64,000 nucleotides of DNA from Utricularia gibba (Eukaryota > Streptophyta > Magnoliopsida > Lamiales > Lentibulariaceae), in the NCBI GenBank assembly GCA_002189035.1, contig NEEC01000004.1, positions 806,001 to 870,000 on the forward strand. The letters run 5' to 3'. Position numbers and translations under genes: made by a program. The notes under the pieces were generated by a model. It did not search any database and was not told the origin of the DNA. It saw nothing but the letters and a program-made list of their open reading frames with translations. How positions within the stretch are numbered: position 1 is the stretch's first letter; each line of letters opens with the position of its first letter. Shown piece by piece: positions 37,428 to 49,180 of the stretch.

Positions 37428-38570
37428 CTGGATTTCGGTGTGATTAAGTATTTGATAGACACTCTTGCCAAGGCCCCTCCATATAAATAAACCTGCGTAG
37501 CACTCGGGTGGGGCCCAGAAAGCCACCAGCTCATCAACCAACCATGTGGAGCCCACATTAGGTAGAGCAGACCAACCACAGGGTAATAGAGTCTATTCAT
37601 ATGTATAATGATTGGTTGAATTGCTTGTCACCCATACACACCTTATGCAACCAATTTACCTCCACATATGAAAAAAAAAACTAGACCAAGTGATAAATTT
37701 CCATTGAAATTACTAGCAATTTTGGTGGGAGACTCGAATTACGCCTCGACATTTCCGCACACTCACGTGTGTGCGCCGTAAGATTTAGGGTTTAAGATTT
37801 AGGATTTAGACCTAACTCTCGATATTGTATCCTATATTATAAAGTTGGTTCTACATTTCAATTCCATAAATTCTCATGGACTTGAAATATGCAACAGCCT
37901 AATGGGAATCAAAAGTTTAGTAGTGTGAATCCTCTTGCCACCCAAAAGTTCTAGAATATGATACCCCTATATTTACAAAAATACCCTTTAGGAGAAAATT
38001 GTGCTACTGCTGGGTTGCGAACGGTCATGGGCCTCTATTCATAGTACGCCCCATTTCAAAATAAAAGCGTATCATCTATTGGGCCTTTGTTGTCATAATT
38101 TTTTTATTTTAGTATTATTAGTAACCAATCAAACAAGTATAAGCAAGATATTTTGAAATTGGATTAAAATTAAATTTAAATCTGAAATGTTTTATAGGAC
38201 TTGAGATATTTTATGTAGCTATTGTGCCTCGTTCGTGTGCCTTGATAATTTAAAATTATGTTTGAAAAGGAACATATTTAAAAACAATTTTATTATCAAA
38301 TATATTCGTTTTTAATTGAACAAAATAATAATTTAAACATATCTATTATTTAAAAAAATGTAGAGATTCAATTTCTATTTTATAAGAAATATTTTATCAA
38401 AAAGTGATTTTTAAGAAGATAAATCAAAACTTAAATGAAGATAGTGCCTTTGTTTGTGCATTAATGTATATTGTCCGAAAACGTTAAACGAAGACGATGA
38501 AATATAGAAATGGAACCGACGAAGCATCAAAACGATATTTCTAGAAGGCATTGGCATGTTTCTTCTACAT
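37428..38570. other. Intergenic between COMT-C promoter and NHL gene
   Basis: The first 150 bases are the COMT-C promoter, related to that of copy A. Near 37780-37810 there are four TTTAGG(G)/TTTAAG-type words resembling degenerate telomere motifs. The remainder is AT-rich and without a gene. Confidence 0.4.
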
Positions 38571-39202
38571 TCAGATTTTTGTAGAGCATTGCGAAGCTTG
38601 TCTGGAGGTTAGAGGAAGGGAAGGCGTGTCCCCATACCGCATAACACTCACACAGTCTACTGTGAATCTGTGCCTCCCTGAAACCCAGCTCCCCACCTTC
38701 CATCTCAGCCGTCCGGCGACCTTGAAGCTCAGATTCATCTCTCCTGTGATGCGATCGCGTTCGACCTCGCCTTGGAAGGACGGCGGCACCGGCTGCCGAA
38801 CTCCGACCAGGACGGCGCTGATCAAGTTGGTCCCCTCGTGCACCTGGTAGAAGGGGGGACGTAAGTTTCCGGGGTGATGATCTGCCCATTGTAAGACGCG
38901 GAGACCGTGAACTCGTCGTAGTAGACACCCACTTTCTGGTTCGGGTTATCGGACTGGAGCGTCAGGTGGATGGAGGTGTTGAGCTGGGAGGGGGCGGTGA
39001 GGTTGAGGAGATTGAGCTGGGCTTGTTGGAGGGAGAATTTGGGGCTTTTGGGGTGGAGGATGAGCCAGAGAAGGAGAACCAGGAAGACCAATGACACAGT
39101 AAATGACAGAAGGTAGTACACACGCTTCTTGTTGAACTTGTGGGCATATGGGGACTGCTTGGCTGCACAGTGCTTGGGAGATCTCTCAGAGATTACAGAC
39201 AT
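38571..39202 (-). CDS. NDR1/HIN1-like (NHL, LEA_2 domain) membrane protein with a single-base frameshift
   Basis: Single-exon gene for a small plasma-membrane or ER protein of the NHL family, several of which act in pathogen or stress responses. A cytosolic N-terminus (SVISERSPKHC) is followed by one membrane helix (about residues 28-49) and a LEA_2 domain (LNTSIHLTLQSDNPN, YNGQIITPETYVPP). The family tail (FYQVHEGTNLISAVLVG, LRWKVGSWVSGRHRF, QCSTKI) lies in the next frame. The frames meet at a G6 run (38853-38858 plus strand, C6 on the gene strand); a seventh base reads YVPPFYQ as in the family. The restored protein is 210 residues, normal for NHLs. Either an assembly error or a recent loss. 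Confidence 0.87.
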
Positions 39203-40598
39203 TTTGCTGTTTCCAATTTCGGGAAGAAGGAGATGGGTATTGTGAAGAAGACGATGGAGGCCTTGAAAATGGTGGGGAGGTTATGAAGAAAAGCAGAAGC
39301 AGAGGCACCCACCAACGCCAATTATTTATGTTTCGTAGTGGAAAACTCAAGCGCTTTAGCTTTTCAAGGTGTTTGTTTAATTGAATGCATCAAAGCCACA
39401 CTTCACATCACAAAGTGGAATAGATGATTGTTTTGTTGGGACAACTACTGCTCAAAAGGTCTTCATACTTCGAGTGGGGTTTAGAGGAGATAGAGTGATG
39501 AAAATATTGTCCAATAAATCAAACTCAACTACAACTTATGGAATACACAATTATTTTTCATGTTAATTGACCATACCATCTTAATATTCGATGAGATATC
39601 AAATTTTTTTTCCAACTATTGATTTATAGATGACATTTCTTATAGTATTGTTGTAAGTATAATGTGATTGTGACCATATCTCACAAAAATGAAAAAAGAT
39701 GTGATCAAATAAATGAATCGTTCTAATTTTATATGATGTATTTTCTCAAAAGTTAAAAATATAAAATCGTAAAAATAAGATATTCAAAATGAATAATATT
39801 ACGAGAATAAATCGTTATAATTGTAGTATTATAAACCAAGCATTTGAGCAAAAGATCTCCCCTACATATTAAAAATGATCTCATTGTAGTATTATAAACC
39901 AAGCATTTGAGCAAAAGATCTCCCTTACATATTAAAAATGATCTCATTAGTATTTAATAATTAATGATAATGACAAGTTTAGTTCTATTTAGCATATCAA
40001 ATATATTTAGTCTTTAGTTTTTTTTATGCCAGGTATTTAGACTTTATCACAATTTAAAATAGTACAAACTATTTTTATTTGATTTTAAAATAATGATTGA
40101 TATATGGTTTTAAAATAGTAAATATAAAAAATAGTATCTCTGAAAATCAATTATATTATTTGGATATGCAATGTGGACTTTTGGTACACTCTTCCCATTA
40201 TGAATCCCAATGAAAAGGATTTGGCGATGGTGAAGAGGAATTAGTTGAGTGTGGGCAATAGTTTTGGTATAGTTTTGGCTTTTTCCTTGGCTTTTTGGGT
40301 CACCTCTCTTACCCCATGAATCCTGTGGATCAAAATGGTTCCTTAGTCGCTACTCAAAACTCAAGTTGTCTGCTGGTTTACTTCTTTATTTTACTTGCAA
40401 ATGATTATAATGGCATCTGCAAGATTTTGAAAGAAAATGAAGTTTCTTAGTAGCAGCCACACAAGAGTACTTTCAAAGATGTGCAACCATGTGAAGACCT
40501 ATGGAACATTGTAATTTACATAGAACGAGAAACAGAAACTCTACTGCAATTCATGGAAGTAGAAGGAACTCATTTGAAATATAACACCATCAACATGC
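39203..40598. other. Intergenic, AT-rich, with a 63-base tandem duplication
   Basis: Contains the NHL promoter (left) and PRR5 3' UTR (right, roughly 40440-40598). The middle is AT-rich and has the tandem repeat listed separately. No gene seen. Confidence 0.4.
39821..39946. repeat. 63-base tandem duplication
   Basis: Two head-to-tail copies, 39821-39883 and 39884-39946, each beginning TTGTAGTATTATAAACC and ending AAAAATGATCTCA. They differ at one base (C/T in the ATCTCCC[C/T]TACA part). Near identity indicates a recent duplication. Confidence 0.93.
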
Positions 40599-43221
40599 TC
40601 AAGCTCGAAGCTGGTCACCTGAAATCTCCCCATGTGTAGTAACACTAGCAACATGACGAACAAACTGTCCCTTCACACGCGGTCGCTGGTCAGCCAGCTT
40701 CTTTCGACTTTCGTATCGAATCTGGAAGAAGTTATGTATCGAAAATGGATTAGAATGTAAGCTTTTCCATAGAAGAAGAGTTAAGTGTCTACCTTCTTCT
40801 CAAAGCATCTGTCTTTCCGTTTCAGTCTGAACTTTGTTAGAGCTGCTTCTCTCCTGGAGAAGATGTGGAGATGACTGCTTTGAACTTGGTAGCCCTCTTC
40901 ATTGGAGCATTGCGGCGGGGCAATATTGATTGAAGTAGAGATGATGTTGCCGTTGCTTACAGAACATGTGCTCTGATGATGGCTCATGGCGCCACTGATT
41001 AAATTTACATCATCCCCTGTCTCCATGTTATCCAACTTGTCGCAGTGTTTGAGATCTGTATGATCAATGGAGTTGCTGCTGTGAAGTGAGCTCAGCGTCT
41101 GGCAGTCTGAAGGAAGAGATGAATCTTCATTGAAAGCATTCTCATATCTTATCCCTACACCACGAACCGTGTCAGATAGCTCTCTATTTGGAGAATGTGA
41201 TGATGTATTTTCACCCTGCCTTGTTCCAACTACCCCATCCATGGAAGCATGTTTCTGTTCCTCAGATGCTTGGTTGGCAAAAATGGCTGCATCGTCTGAG
41301 GTTCCCAGTTGCAACGCCTTATTGATGTACCTGAAGAGAAAATTTATTTGACGTGAGTTGAAAGAATTTCATACAAATGCTTACTACTCATTCAACATAA
41401 AGTTCGCAAATCCAGAGCCTTGAGCCATCATTCTGAGGAGATATTGTACTCACCTTGAAAAGGGTGATGACTCAGAGTGATTTAGCCGAGGTCTTTTATT
41501 AGTTGGCTCGTTCACCAAGCAGTTTTGTAGAGGTCTTCTAACAAGAGAATCCAACTGAGGTAAAACATCAACCTCTTTGGAACAAGAATCTGAAGCAGAA
41601 GTTCCAACACCAATTAAGGGGTGATTATTTGAGGCTGCAGTTGAGTTGATCACTTCTGTTGAAGAATTTCCAGAGGCATCACCAAGCTGAAGAGCCTTGT
41701 CTTCCTCACATCTATCTTTATTTGTGCATGCATCCGAGCATTTTGAACTTTCGAGGTGAGAAGAGGTGTGAAGATGATCGGCATCTCCATCATTCCCTGA
41801 TTCCGGTTTTGTGCATGAGCTCTGCAATAAAAGGAAACCTTTGTGAGAAGAGGAATTCATCCAGTCAAGAGCGCGTTATTGAAAACTAGACCACAGTTCA
41901 CTAAAAGAGAAGACATCCAGGCTAAACGGAAACACTTTACAGTTCCTAAGAAGCAATAAATAGCGAATAGAGTCTGCAAGTGCCTGAGCATCAGTGCTTT
42001 TCTTTGTAGATTCTCTTGATTGATGAACACACCCCACGCACTGACTTGAGTTATTATAACTCGCAGCCTTGTTTTCAGCTGTTCCTCTATCCATCTTCTG
42101 AACCACACTCCCATTCACTAGTCCGAGGCCGACAGCATTACTAGACTGAGATAATCACAGGACCGAAAAAAAAGCCAAGAATCAGTAATGATCCTGTGAA
42201 ATGAAGAGAAGACAGCCCGGATACTAAAATGTAAACAACATACAGCCTGCTTCCTCCAAACATGCTGCCACAAGTTATTCAGCTCGTTCTTTCTGACCGG
42301 CTTCACGAGGAAGTCGGTTGCACCTTTGGACATGCATTTGTAGACGCTACTCACTTTGTCATGTGGTGACATCACTGCAGACATTTGATAAAGAATCATA
42401 AGTCGAGAGAATAAACAGTGGAGGATGCTGAATAATTGACACGAGGATTGTTCCTTCGTACTTATTACTGAAATTTTTTTGCAGATTTCATGGTCCATAA
42501 TCAATGTGAGGAGTGCATATCCAGAGATCAGTGGTACATCAACTTCAGTCAAAATAAGATCTACACTACTTGGCCTTCCTCTCAGTATCTCCCACGCTGT
42601 TAAACCATCTCCGACTGCAACAACTGATACAGTAGAACATGTTAAACAGTAGTGTTCAAACGCATAAACTCAATCACCCGTTAACTCTTTCAGCATTGTA
42701 TTACCGAGACTCAAAAGAACATCCATGTACAAAAAAAGGCACCACAAGCAGTACGCATAAACCACACTTCTAAACAAGTTCAGATCTCAGAAAACAAAAC
42801 GACCCGACTACTATTTACTACAAACCAAGCACACAAAAAGAGTTCTCAGAGGAAAATATCGTAAATATGTAATGACAAACAATGTAATGAAACAAAAAAC
42901 TTCAAAAGATGATACCATACACCAAAACTCCCCCAATCAATAATTAAACAGAGCAGCAATTAAAACAAAACAAAAAAAAACATATTTCCCACCTCTGTAA
43001 CCGCATTTTCTAAGAAGTGCAGCTATAATCTGCCGGGTGGAATAGTCTGCTTCCACCAGCAGTACCCGTACGACCATTTTTGGAAGGAACCTTTCCCATA
43101 TCGCGGCCGAAGAAGAAACACTCCCTGTAGCCTTGTCCTGGTTCTCCATACGCTGAGCCATTTCCATACCCCCGACACGAAACACCATTTCACTTCCACC
43201 GCAGATCGCTACCTCACCCAT
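40599..43221 (-). CDS. PRR5: Pseudo-response regulator of the circadian clock (PRR5-type)
   Basis: Nuclear transcriptional repressor of the plant clock; PRR9/7/5 repress CCA1/LHY and CDF genes. Seven exons join in phase: 43221-42993, 42623-42462, 42374-42244, 42145-41984, 41821-41454, 41330-40793, 40721-40599; 570 residues. The N-terminal receiver domain (about residues 50-165) has [18 protein letters not shown]. Glu replaces the phospho-acceptor Asp in LILTEVDVP, the hallmark of pseudo-receivers, and [11 protein letters not shown] follows. The C-terminal CCT domain ([20 protein letters not shown], then [20 protein letters not shown]) spans exons 6 and 7. Intron 4 uses a GC donor (CTCAG|GCACTT). 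Length and the DAQ-SSCTKP junction fit PRR5 better than PRR9. The gene is divergent from PSRP1 and shares a promoter holding evening elements. The frame is intact. Confidence 0.93.
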
Positions 43222-43353
43222 TCTTCAAGAGTCTTGCTTCAGCAGGATAACTTCGCATGCGTTGAAATTAGAAGTAGAAACGTTGTGATCCCGGAATCAG
43301 CTCCAGAAGCCCATCCTTTTTGCCTTTATTACACACACGCACCTCCATCCCCC

Positions 43354-43362
43354 AAAATATCT
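43354..43362 (+). promoter_or_regulatory. Evening element AAAATATCT, 133 bases before PRR5 ATG
   Basis: Exact match to the evening element bound by CCA1/LHY/RVE MYB factors. It is the closest of three copies to PRR5. Confidence 0.65.
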
Positions 43363-43455
43363 GCCTGACTGGGAATCCATATCCGTACGTCTGCCTCACA
43401 TTTCAAATCCGATGGCTCATATTCGTTCGAGCATTTCGCAGATTTGGATTTGGCA

Positions 43456-43464
43456 AGATATTTT
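43456..43464 (-). promoter_or_regulatory. Evening element AAAATATCT (minus strand)
   Basis: AGATATTTT on the plus strand, i.e. AAAATATCT on the PRR5 coding strand, 235 bases before its ATG. Confidence 0.65.
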
Positions 43465-43740
43465 CGAGGGACCACCTGGGCGCATTGCATTTTACACCTG
43501 GCATATTTTCACATCATACCCCTGAAGAATTCAGAATTTCCTTTGTAAATTATCAAATTGAATAGTTGTCTAATTGAGAATTTTTTCTTTATTACATTTT
43601 AACCACGCATTGTTTTCTAAATATTCCTTTTTTCCTCATTGAAAAAAATACTGACTACATGTAGTGCCTTTCCTTGTGGGGCAACAATGCGAATAACAAA
43701 AAATGGAGGGGGTAAACCGAATGCGAGATTAAGATGACAC

Positions 43741-43749
43741 AAAATATCT
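43741..43749 (+). promoter_or_regulatory. Evening element AAAATATCT, third copy
   Basis: Exact word, 520 bases from the PRR5 ATG and about 440 bases before the PSRP1 ATG, so it could serve either gene. Confidence 0.6.
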
Positions 43750-43836
43750 AGATACCACGCGACGTGTGGCCGAAAATGGGTCAAAATAAAAAGAAAAAAA
43801 AACCGCGGGCTGTGGCGTTTGTGGCGGAGATGGTGA

Positions 43837-43842
43837 CACGTG
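43837..43842. promoter_or_regulatory. G-box CACGTG in the PRR5/PSRP1 promoter
   Basis: Palindromic bHLH/bZIP core (context GACACGTGGA), the type bound by PIF and HY5 factors. It lies near the third evening element. Confidence 0.55.
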
Positions 43843-44191
43843 GAAACTGTGGGTTTGGATATCTTCGAACGTGTGGCTGTCGTGGAGCTCAAATAATGGG
43901 GAAAAATAATTAAATATTTTTTATTGATGGATGCAGATATGGGCTTGTCTCGTCTTCACATGGAGGCCTGCCCCATGGTTGTTGATTTTGATGATGGCGG
44001 CGGGCTTACTTTTCAGGCCCATCGGCTCTGGATCTGATCCATTCTCCAAAGGCAAAGCTCGTGCAAAGGTCACCGGTTTCCTCGCACCTGTGTGTCGCTG
44101 CTCAAGGTTTAGGATATTCATTTCATACTTGTGTAGTGATAGATAGATAAAGCCCATCTCCCTCTTCGCTTGTTGTTCATCATTATCCGAA

Positions 44192-45579
44192 ATGGCTTCA
44201 CTCTCTACTGCCTCTGCGCCGGTTTCCCTGCACAATAGATCTAGTCGTCAACTAGGTGTAACGTGTGCCACTTCTTCATTTTGCTCCTCTTGTTTGGTTC
44301 CCAGCTCTCGGAGTTCAACGAAAACGAAACCCTTTTCATTTTCCTCGCGAAGTTCGGGGCTTTTCGGCCTGCCATTCAAGGCCCAGGAAATTTTTAGCGT
44401 TGGGGGTGAATATGGGACCAAGATGTCTTGGGATGGGAATCTCTCCTCGGTGAAGTTGATACTGCAGGGAAAGAATTTTGAGGTAATGGTGGCTAGTTTT
44501 TTTTTTTTTTTTTGTGAATGAGATTTATATAAGCAGAGTTGATTGGTGATCTGGGAACTTGGGGTATTATTAATTATCTCAAAATTGATGTTGTTTTCTG
44601 GGTGGAAGAGATGATGAATGTGTTCTACAGCATTGATTTAGAGCCATTTTGTATGTGCAATTTTGAGGTGAACAGTTGAATCAAGCAGTGAAGAGCCATG
44701 TGGAGTCAAAACTAGGAAAAGCAGTTCAAAAGCACAGCCATTTGGTAAGGGAAGTAGATGTTAGGTTGTCTGTTCGAGGTGGGGAATTTGGGAAAGGCCC
44801 TAAAGTGCGAAGATGCGAGGTTGGAACCTCTTTAAGGCTGTGCCTGTTTTCATTCTTGCAACCTTTTGCTCTTAAGGGTGTTAATGTTTTTACCAAATTT
44901 GTAGGCTACATTGTTCACTAAAAAACATGGAGTCATCCGAGCAGAAGAAGACGCAGAGACTGTGTATGGAAGCATAGATTTGGTGGCATCAATTATCCAA
45001 AGAAAACTTAGGAAGATCAAGGAGAAAGACTCTGATCATGGCCGCCACATGAAGGGCTTTGATCGACTGAAAGTCAGGGACCCTGCGCTGCTCTCTGTGG
45101 ATGTAAATACGGCCACGGATGAGTATGAGGATTCTGAGACGTTTACAGAAGAAGAAAGTCCTCAAGACGATGAGAATGCGATAAAAAAGGTGCTCTACTT
45201 GGAAGGAAAGAATACCTTCATTTCAGATTGGTTACATAACAAGACACTTGTGTTGCAACTCTTTGTGCAGATAGTCAGAACCAAGTACTTTGAAATGCCG
45301 GCATTAACAGTGGACGAAGCCATGGAGCAGATGGAGAATCTGGATCATGATTTCTACGGCTTTCGCAACGAGGAAACCGGTACTTAACAATACAGAGGAT
45401 GCATAAAAAATGGAACCTTAGCTACCTTGTGACCAAATGTTTTCGCACTTGCAGGCGAAGTGAACATCATCTACAAGAGAAAAGAAGGCGGGTATGGGCT
45501 TATAATTCCCAAGGGGAACCAGGAGCCGGTGGCTGTTGACTCAAAGGAGAAAACAGAACATGAAGTGGTGAATTCATAA
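44192..45579 (+). CDS. PSRP1: Plastid ribosome hibernation factor PSRP1 (long HPF/RaiA family)
   Basis: Chloroplast stress-response factor that binds the 30S decoding region and inactivates 70S ribosomes. Exons: 44192-44482, 44676-44819, 44905-45189, 45271-45379, 45455-45579; 317 residues. The N-terminus is a Ser-rich transit peptide (about residues 1-65). The S30AE/HPF domain ([69 protein letters not shown]) follows. After an acidic linker comes the C-terminal dimerisation domain ([40 protein letters not shown]). The piece 45190-45270 is treated as an 81-base intron because it interrupts the conserved C-terminal domain entry, but it is in frame and stop-free, so retention would give 344 residues. 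The gene is divergent from PRR5. Confidence 0.93.
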
Positions 45580-46710
45580 ATAGGTAAGGTAACAGCTCCA
45601 TCATGCTCTGTCTGTGCTTCGCCTTCCCTTTGAGAAAGGCTTTTGCTTCTTTATAAATACGAGCATTCAGAGAATCCCCACGGCATCACTCTTCCTCACC
45701 ACCTCCCCCGAAGTTGTCCATAGTGTGTGTCCCTTTGATTGAGAAATGCAGTACATTTGGTATAATATTTTAATGAATAATGTATTTGAATTATTTCTTT
45801 CTATAGGCATATGATTAAAATAATATTGTGTTTTGTAAATGTGTTTAGAATACATGTAAAAAAATAATTCATTCATATAATAAAAGAATTTTGAAAATTT
45901 AATAAATTGTAATTTTTGGTGTAGCTGGCCCTAACTGGATTGCATTCATGGACTCAGCCCAGGTGAATGGTGTGCATGAAAGATGGGCCGTTTCTCTCTA
46001 GGCCCATTATTGAGAAAGGAAGGGAAACGTGTGTTTTGACCGTACAATCAGAATCCCTGGTCAACACGTGTCCTTGCACCTCCGTGCGTGTCGGCAATTC
46101 AGCATTTCGACACGGCGACGCCTGAGGGTTTTCTTGAAACCATGCGGTTCTCGGTACGCAAGAGAACCTCAAGAGAACGAACTTATCATAAGTACGCCAT
46201 TTTGTGGAATAAAATTAAGATTGAATAAATTTTTTTCTACTAAAAAAATTAATTATGGTTGAATAATTATATACATAAATAGTTATTTTTATGGTAAAAA
46301 AAAAGAATATTTAAATAAAAAAATTCTGAAAAATAGGAAATTGGAATGGATAGTCCGATTGTGAGTGCTGCTCCAAAACCCCTCTCTCTCTCTCTCTGTC
46401 GTGCTTTTCAACGGAGACTTTGAGACAGAGATGATCTTCCAAGATGCCTTAAACAAAGCAGCAGGGGAATTTAATATTGCTTTGAAGGTCTCTGATTCAT
46501 TTGTTTTTTAGTGTTTCTTCTCTGCGTCTTTGCGTTTGGAGAGTTGTGGTGTATTTCCTCAAGTCATACGGCCGGTGTGTTGAAACAAATCCTGTTTTTG
46601 TAATTTTGTTTTGTCTGATCACTTTTATGCCAGACCTTGTAAGAGAATTTGAGTGAGATTTGAAGGGAAATCGAGGACAGGGACATCGCTAGATTGTCCT
46701 TTTGTTAGCC
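45580..46710. other. Intergenic: PSRP1 3' region and CID promoter
   Basis: AT-rich between about 45750 and 46330. A CT microsatellite (about 46382-46397) lies in the probable 5' leader of the CID gene, a common place for CT repeats in plants. An ATG at 46431 opens a 26-codon frame that may be a small uORF. No other gene. Confidence 0.45.
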
Positions 46711-48859
46711 ATGGTCTTAGTGGAGAAGGTCGCGGCGAACGCGCCGCCGCCGCATCGGGATTCTTCTCAGAATAACGACATCCTGGGAGATCACCATCAC
46801 CAGTTGGTCAAAGCCACTGCTAAGCCTACCGATCAGAATCTTGAATTGATGGAGCAGAAGATGTCCGATGGTCACTATCAGTTTAAAGGGGATGGGATTT
46901 CACAGAAGGAGAATTTGATGAGGGGAAATGATGACGACGATGCGGGTTTCTGTAGAAAAATGAAAGATTTGGAGGAAATGCTCTCTAAATTGAACCCCAT
47001 GGCTGATGAATATGTTCCATCATCAGTGGTGGCCATTGCCGGCAGTAATGGTCAGCAGGGGCTATTCGTGCATTCCCCGCATGCAGCTGCCGCTGTTGCT
47101 GGAGTGGTTCCCGGGCATTTTGGGTACAATCTTAATGGCTTTGTAGTGCAGCAACCAGTGAACTCTGAGGATAATTCCCTGAGAAAGGTTTGTACTCTGC
47201 TAGAGACGTGCAGGAACCATGTAGAATTCTTCATTTTTCTTCATTTTTTTCGATGTAATCATCTCTGGTTAATTGAGATAAATTTCAGTGTTGGATTATT
47301 GAGATTATGCGTGTAAGTGAAGGGGCTGTTTTTTTTTTAATTGTGGATAAGGTTCGATTTTTGGGTCATGAGATCCTCTCGATTGGTTTATGTATGATTC
47401 GCTGGTTATGTTTTAAGAGTGCTGTTTGTATGTTGTGATGAGTTGACTATGTGCAGAAGACAAGTGGCTATATCCGTGGAAAAAGACGGATAAATAGCAG
47501 AACCAGCATGGCTCAAAGGGAAGATGTGATCAGGAGGACAATCTTTGTCTCTGACATTGATCATCAGGTAACTAGAAATTTTCTTTGTGCATTGTGATGC
47601 ATTTCTCTCTTTATTGTGTTATCATTTTTCGCTTCATTTTAGGTTACTGAAGAGCAGCTTGCTGCACTTTTTAATGGCTGTGGCAGGTAGCCATTTATTT
47701 GGCATCTTGTGTATATATATATCACAACATAAAGATATAAGTTACATCATGCATAAGCTTGTGATTTTATGATTGGAAGGTTGTGGATTGTCGTGTTTGT
47801 GGTGACCCAAACTCTGTTCTTCGATTTGCTTTCATCGAGTTCACTGATGAAGGTATGCTGTTTTCATGATTATTTAGTTGCTGTTAAAATATTTTCTGTT
47901 TAACATCAACCTTCCTCCTCCTTGATATGCAGAAGCAGCAAGGAATGCTTTAAGTTTGACGGGAACCATGCTTGGATATTACCCAATCAGAGTACTGCCA
48001 TCTAAAACTGCAATTGCGCCTGTTAACCCGACATTATTGCCCAGGGTAAGAGTCTTCCCTGCATTTAGTAGATTGCAGTATTTCTTGTCTTCAGGATCAC
48101 AATGATTTTGTGTCTATTTTCTTTCTCAAGTCTGAGGATGAAAGGGAGATGTGTGCAAGAACTATATACTGCACAAACATTGACAAAAAGGTAGATTCTG
48201 AATTTTGTGTTGATTTACTAGAGGAAAGGTTTTTAAAACTTGATGCATCAGGTCACTCAAGCAGATCTCAAACTCTTCTTCGAATCAATCTGTGGAGAGG
48301 TTTGTTGTTTCCAAATGCCATATATGGAAATCTCACGCACGGCACTGAAAAAAAGGATTTGTGAACCAGGTACATCGTTTGAGACTCCTTGGTGACAATC
48401 ATCACTCAACCCGCATAGCATTCGTGGAGTTTGTCATGGTATGCACCTGAGACTGGTTACATCTGATGGTCTTATCTTCTTTAGGACAAGTAACTCCATG
48501 AAAATCTTGCTCTTACCAAGTTTATGCCTTTTAGTCACATCCTTATGGGGTAGTATACCCATGAAGACTAGCTTCCCAATGAAATGTTTTGACATTGGTG
48601 TGTGTTGCTAGTATCTGTATTACAACTAAGGATGTTCTCGTTGCCATTTTCAGGCTGAAAGTGCAATAGTCGCGCTGAACTGCAGTGGCGCCGTCGTAGG
48701 ATCGCTGCCTATAAGGTGAATCTTGTCTCTCGGCCTTCCTCTGTTAGTAGTGTCTCATCAGCTACTGTGTGTCTGTTTAGGGTTAGCCCATCGAAGACGC
48801 CGGTCCGGCCACGTAACCCACGTCCCGCCTCCAAATGCCCTGAACCCATCAACAGTTGA
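46711..48859 (+). CDS. CID8-13 type RNA-binding protein (PAM2 motif and two RRMs), with a single-base frameshift
   Basis: Protein that binds poly(A)-binding protein through a PAM2 motif and RNA through two RRMs; likely cytosolic mRNA regulation. Exons: 46711-47187, 47457-47567, 47643-47686, 47780-47852, 47933-48045, 48131-48190, 48252-48299, 48370-48438, 48654-48715, 48781-48859; about 378 residues. PAM2 is LSKLNPMADEYVP (about residue 95). A basic segment GKRRINSRTS precedes RRM1 (RTIFVSDID, RFAFIEFTDE). RRM2 has RTIYCTNIDKK and RIAFVEFVMAESAI. Exon 3 is 44 bases where phase needs 45: GGCAG|GTAG should be GGCCAG|GTAG, reading NGCGQ-VVDC as in the family. The true start is the ATG at 46711; the frame before it starts at TTG. 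Among family members I favour CID13 from context. Confidence 0.9.
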
Positions 48860-49180
48860 CCTCCGACCATTCTCCCACTGCTAATGCATGCATACTTTTG
48901 CTGGTCGCCACCCCCCTCGTCCCTTTTTTACGTAAACATTGCGTTTATCATTCCCAGTGCCCGAATCGTGATGACGATGGCTGCGTCGATGTATTCTGCA
49001 ACAGTGTTGTTGAGTTAATTTAGTGAAGAGTGGCGTGAAGCTTCTTCTGCCTGAACAAAGTTTTATGTTGCAGTGAAAGAATGTGCTTCTTGATCTCGTT
49101 GCTCACATAATAGGGAATTTCCGATGTGATTTATGTTGAAGACTAAAAAACGAAAGAAACTCAGAGAGGCTAGCTATACT
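48860..49180. other. Convergent 3' intergenic region (CID / GRF)
   Basis: Two 3' UTRs facing each other; no gene or clear element seen. Confidence 0.4.

Larger units (their letters stand above)
43222..44191. promoter_or_regulatory. Bidirectional promoter PRR5 / PSRP1
   Basis: 970 bases between two divergent start codons. It holds three exact evening-element words and one G-box (listed separately). One short ATG frame at 43931-44146 is treated as chance or leader. The region fits a clock- and light-controlled promoter. Confidence 0.6.

Noticed and set aside
37780-37812. TTTAGGG-like words suggesting an interstitial telomere
   Set aside because: Only a few degenerate units; too short to support.
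43931-44146. ATG frame of 71 codons upstream of PSRP1
   Set aside because: No recognisable domain and located in the shared promoter; treated as chance.
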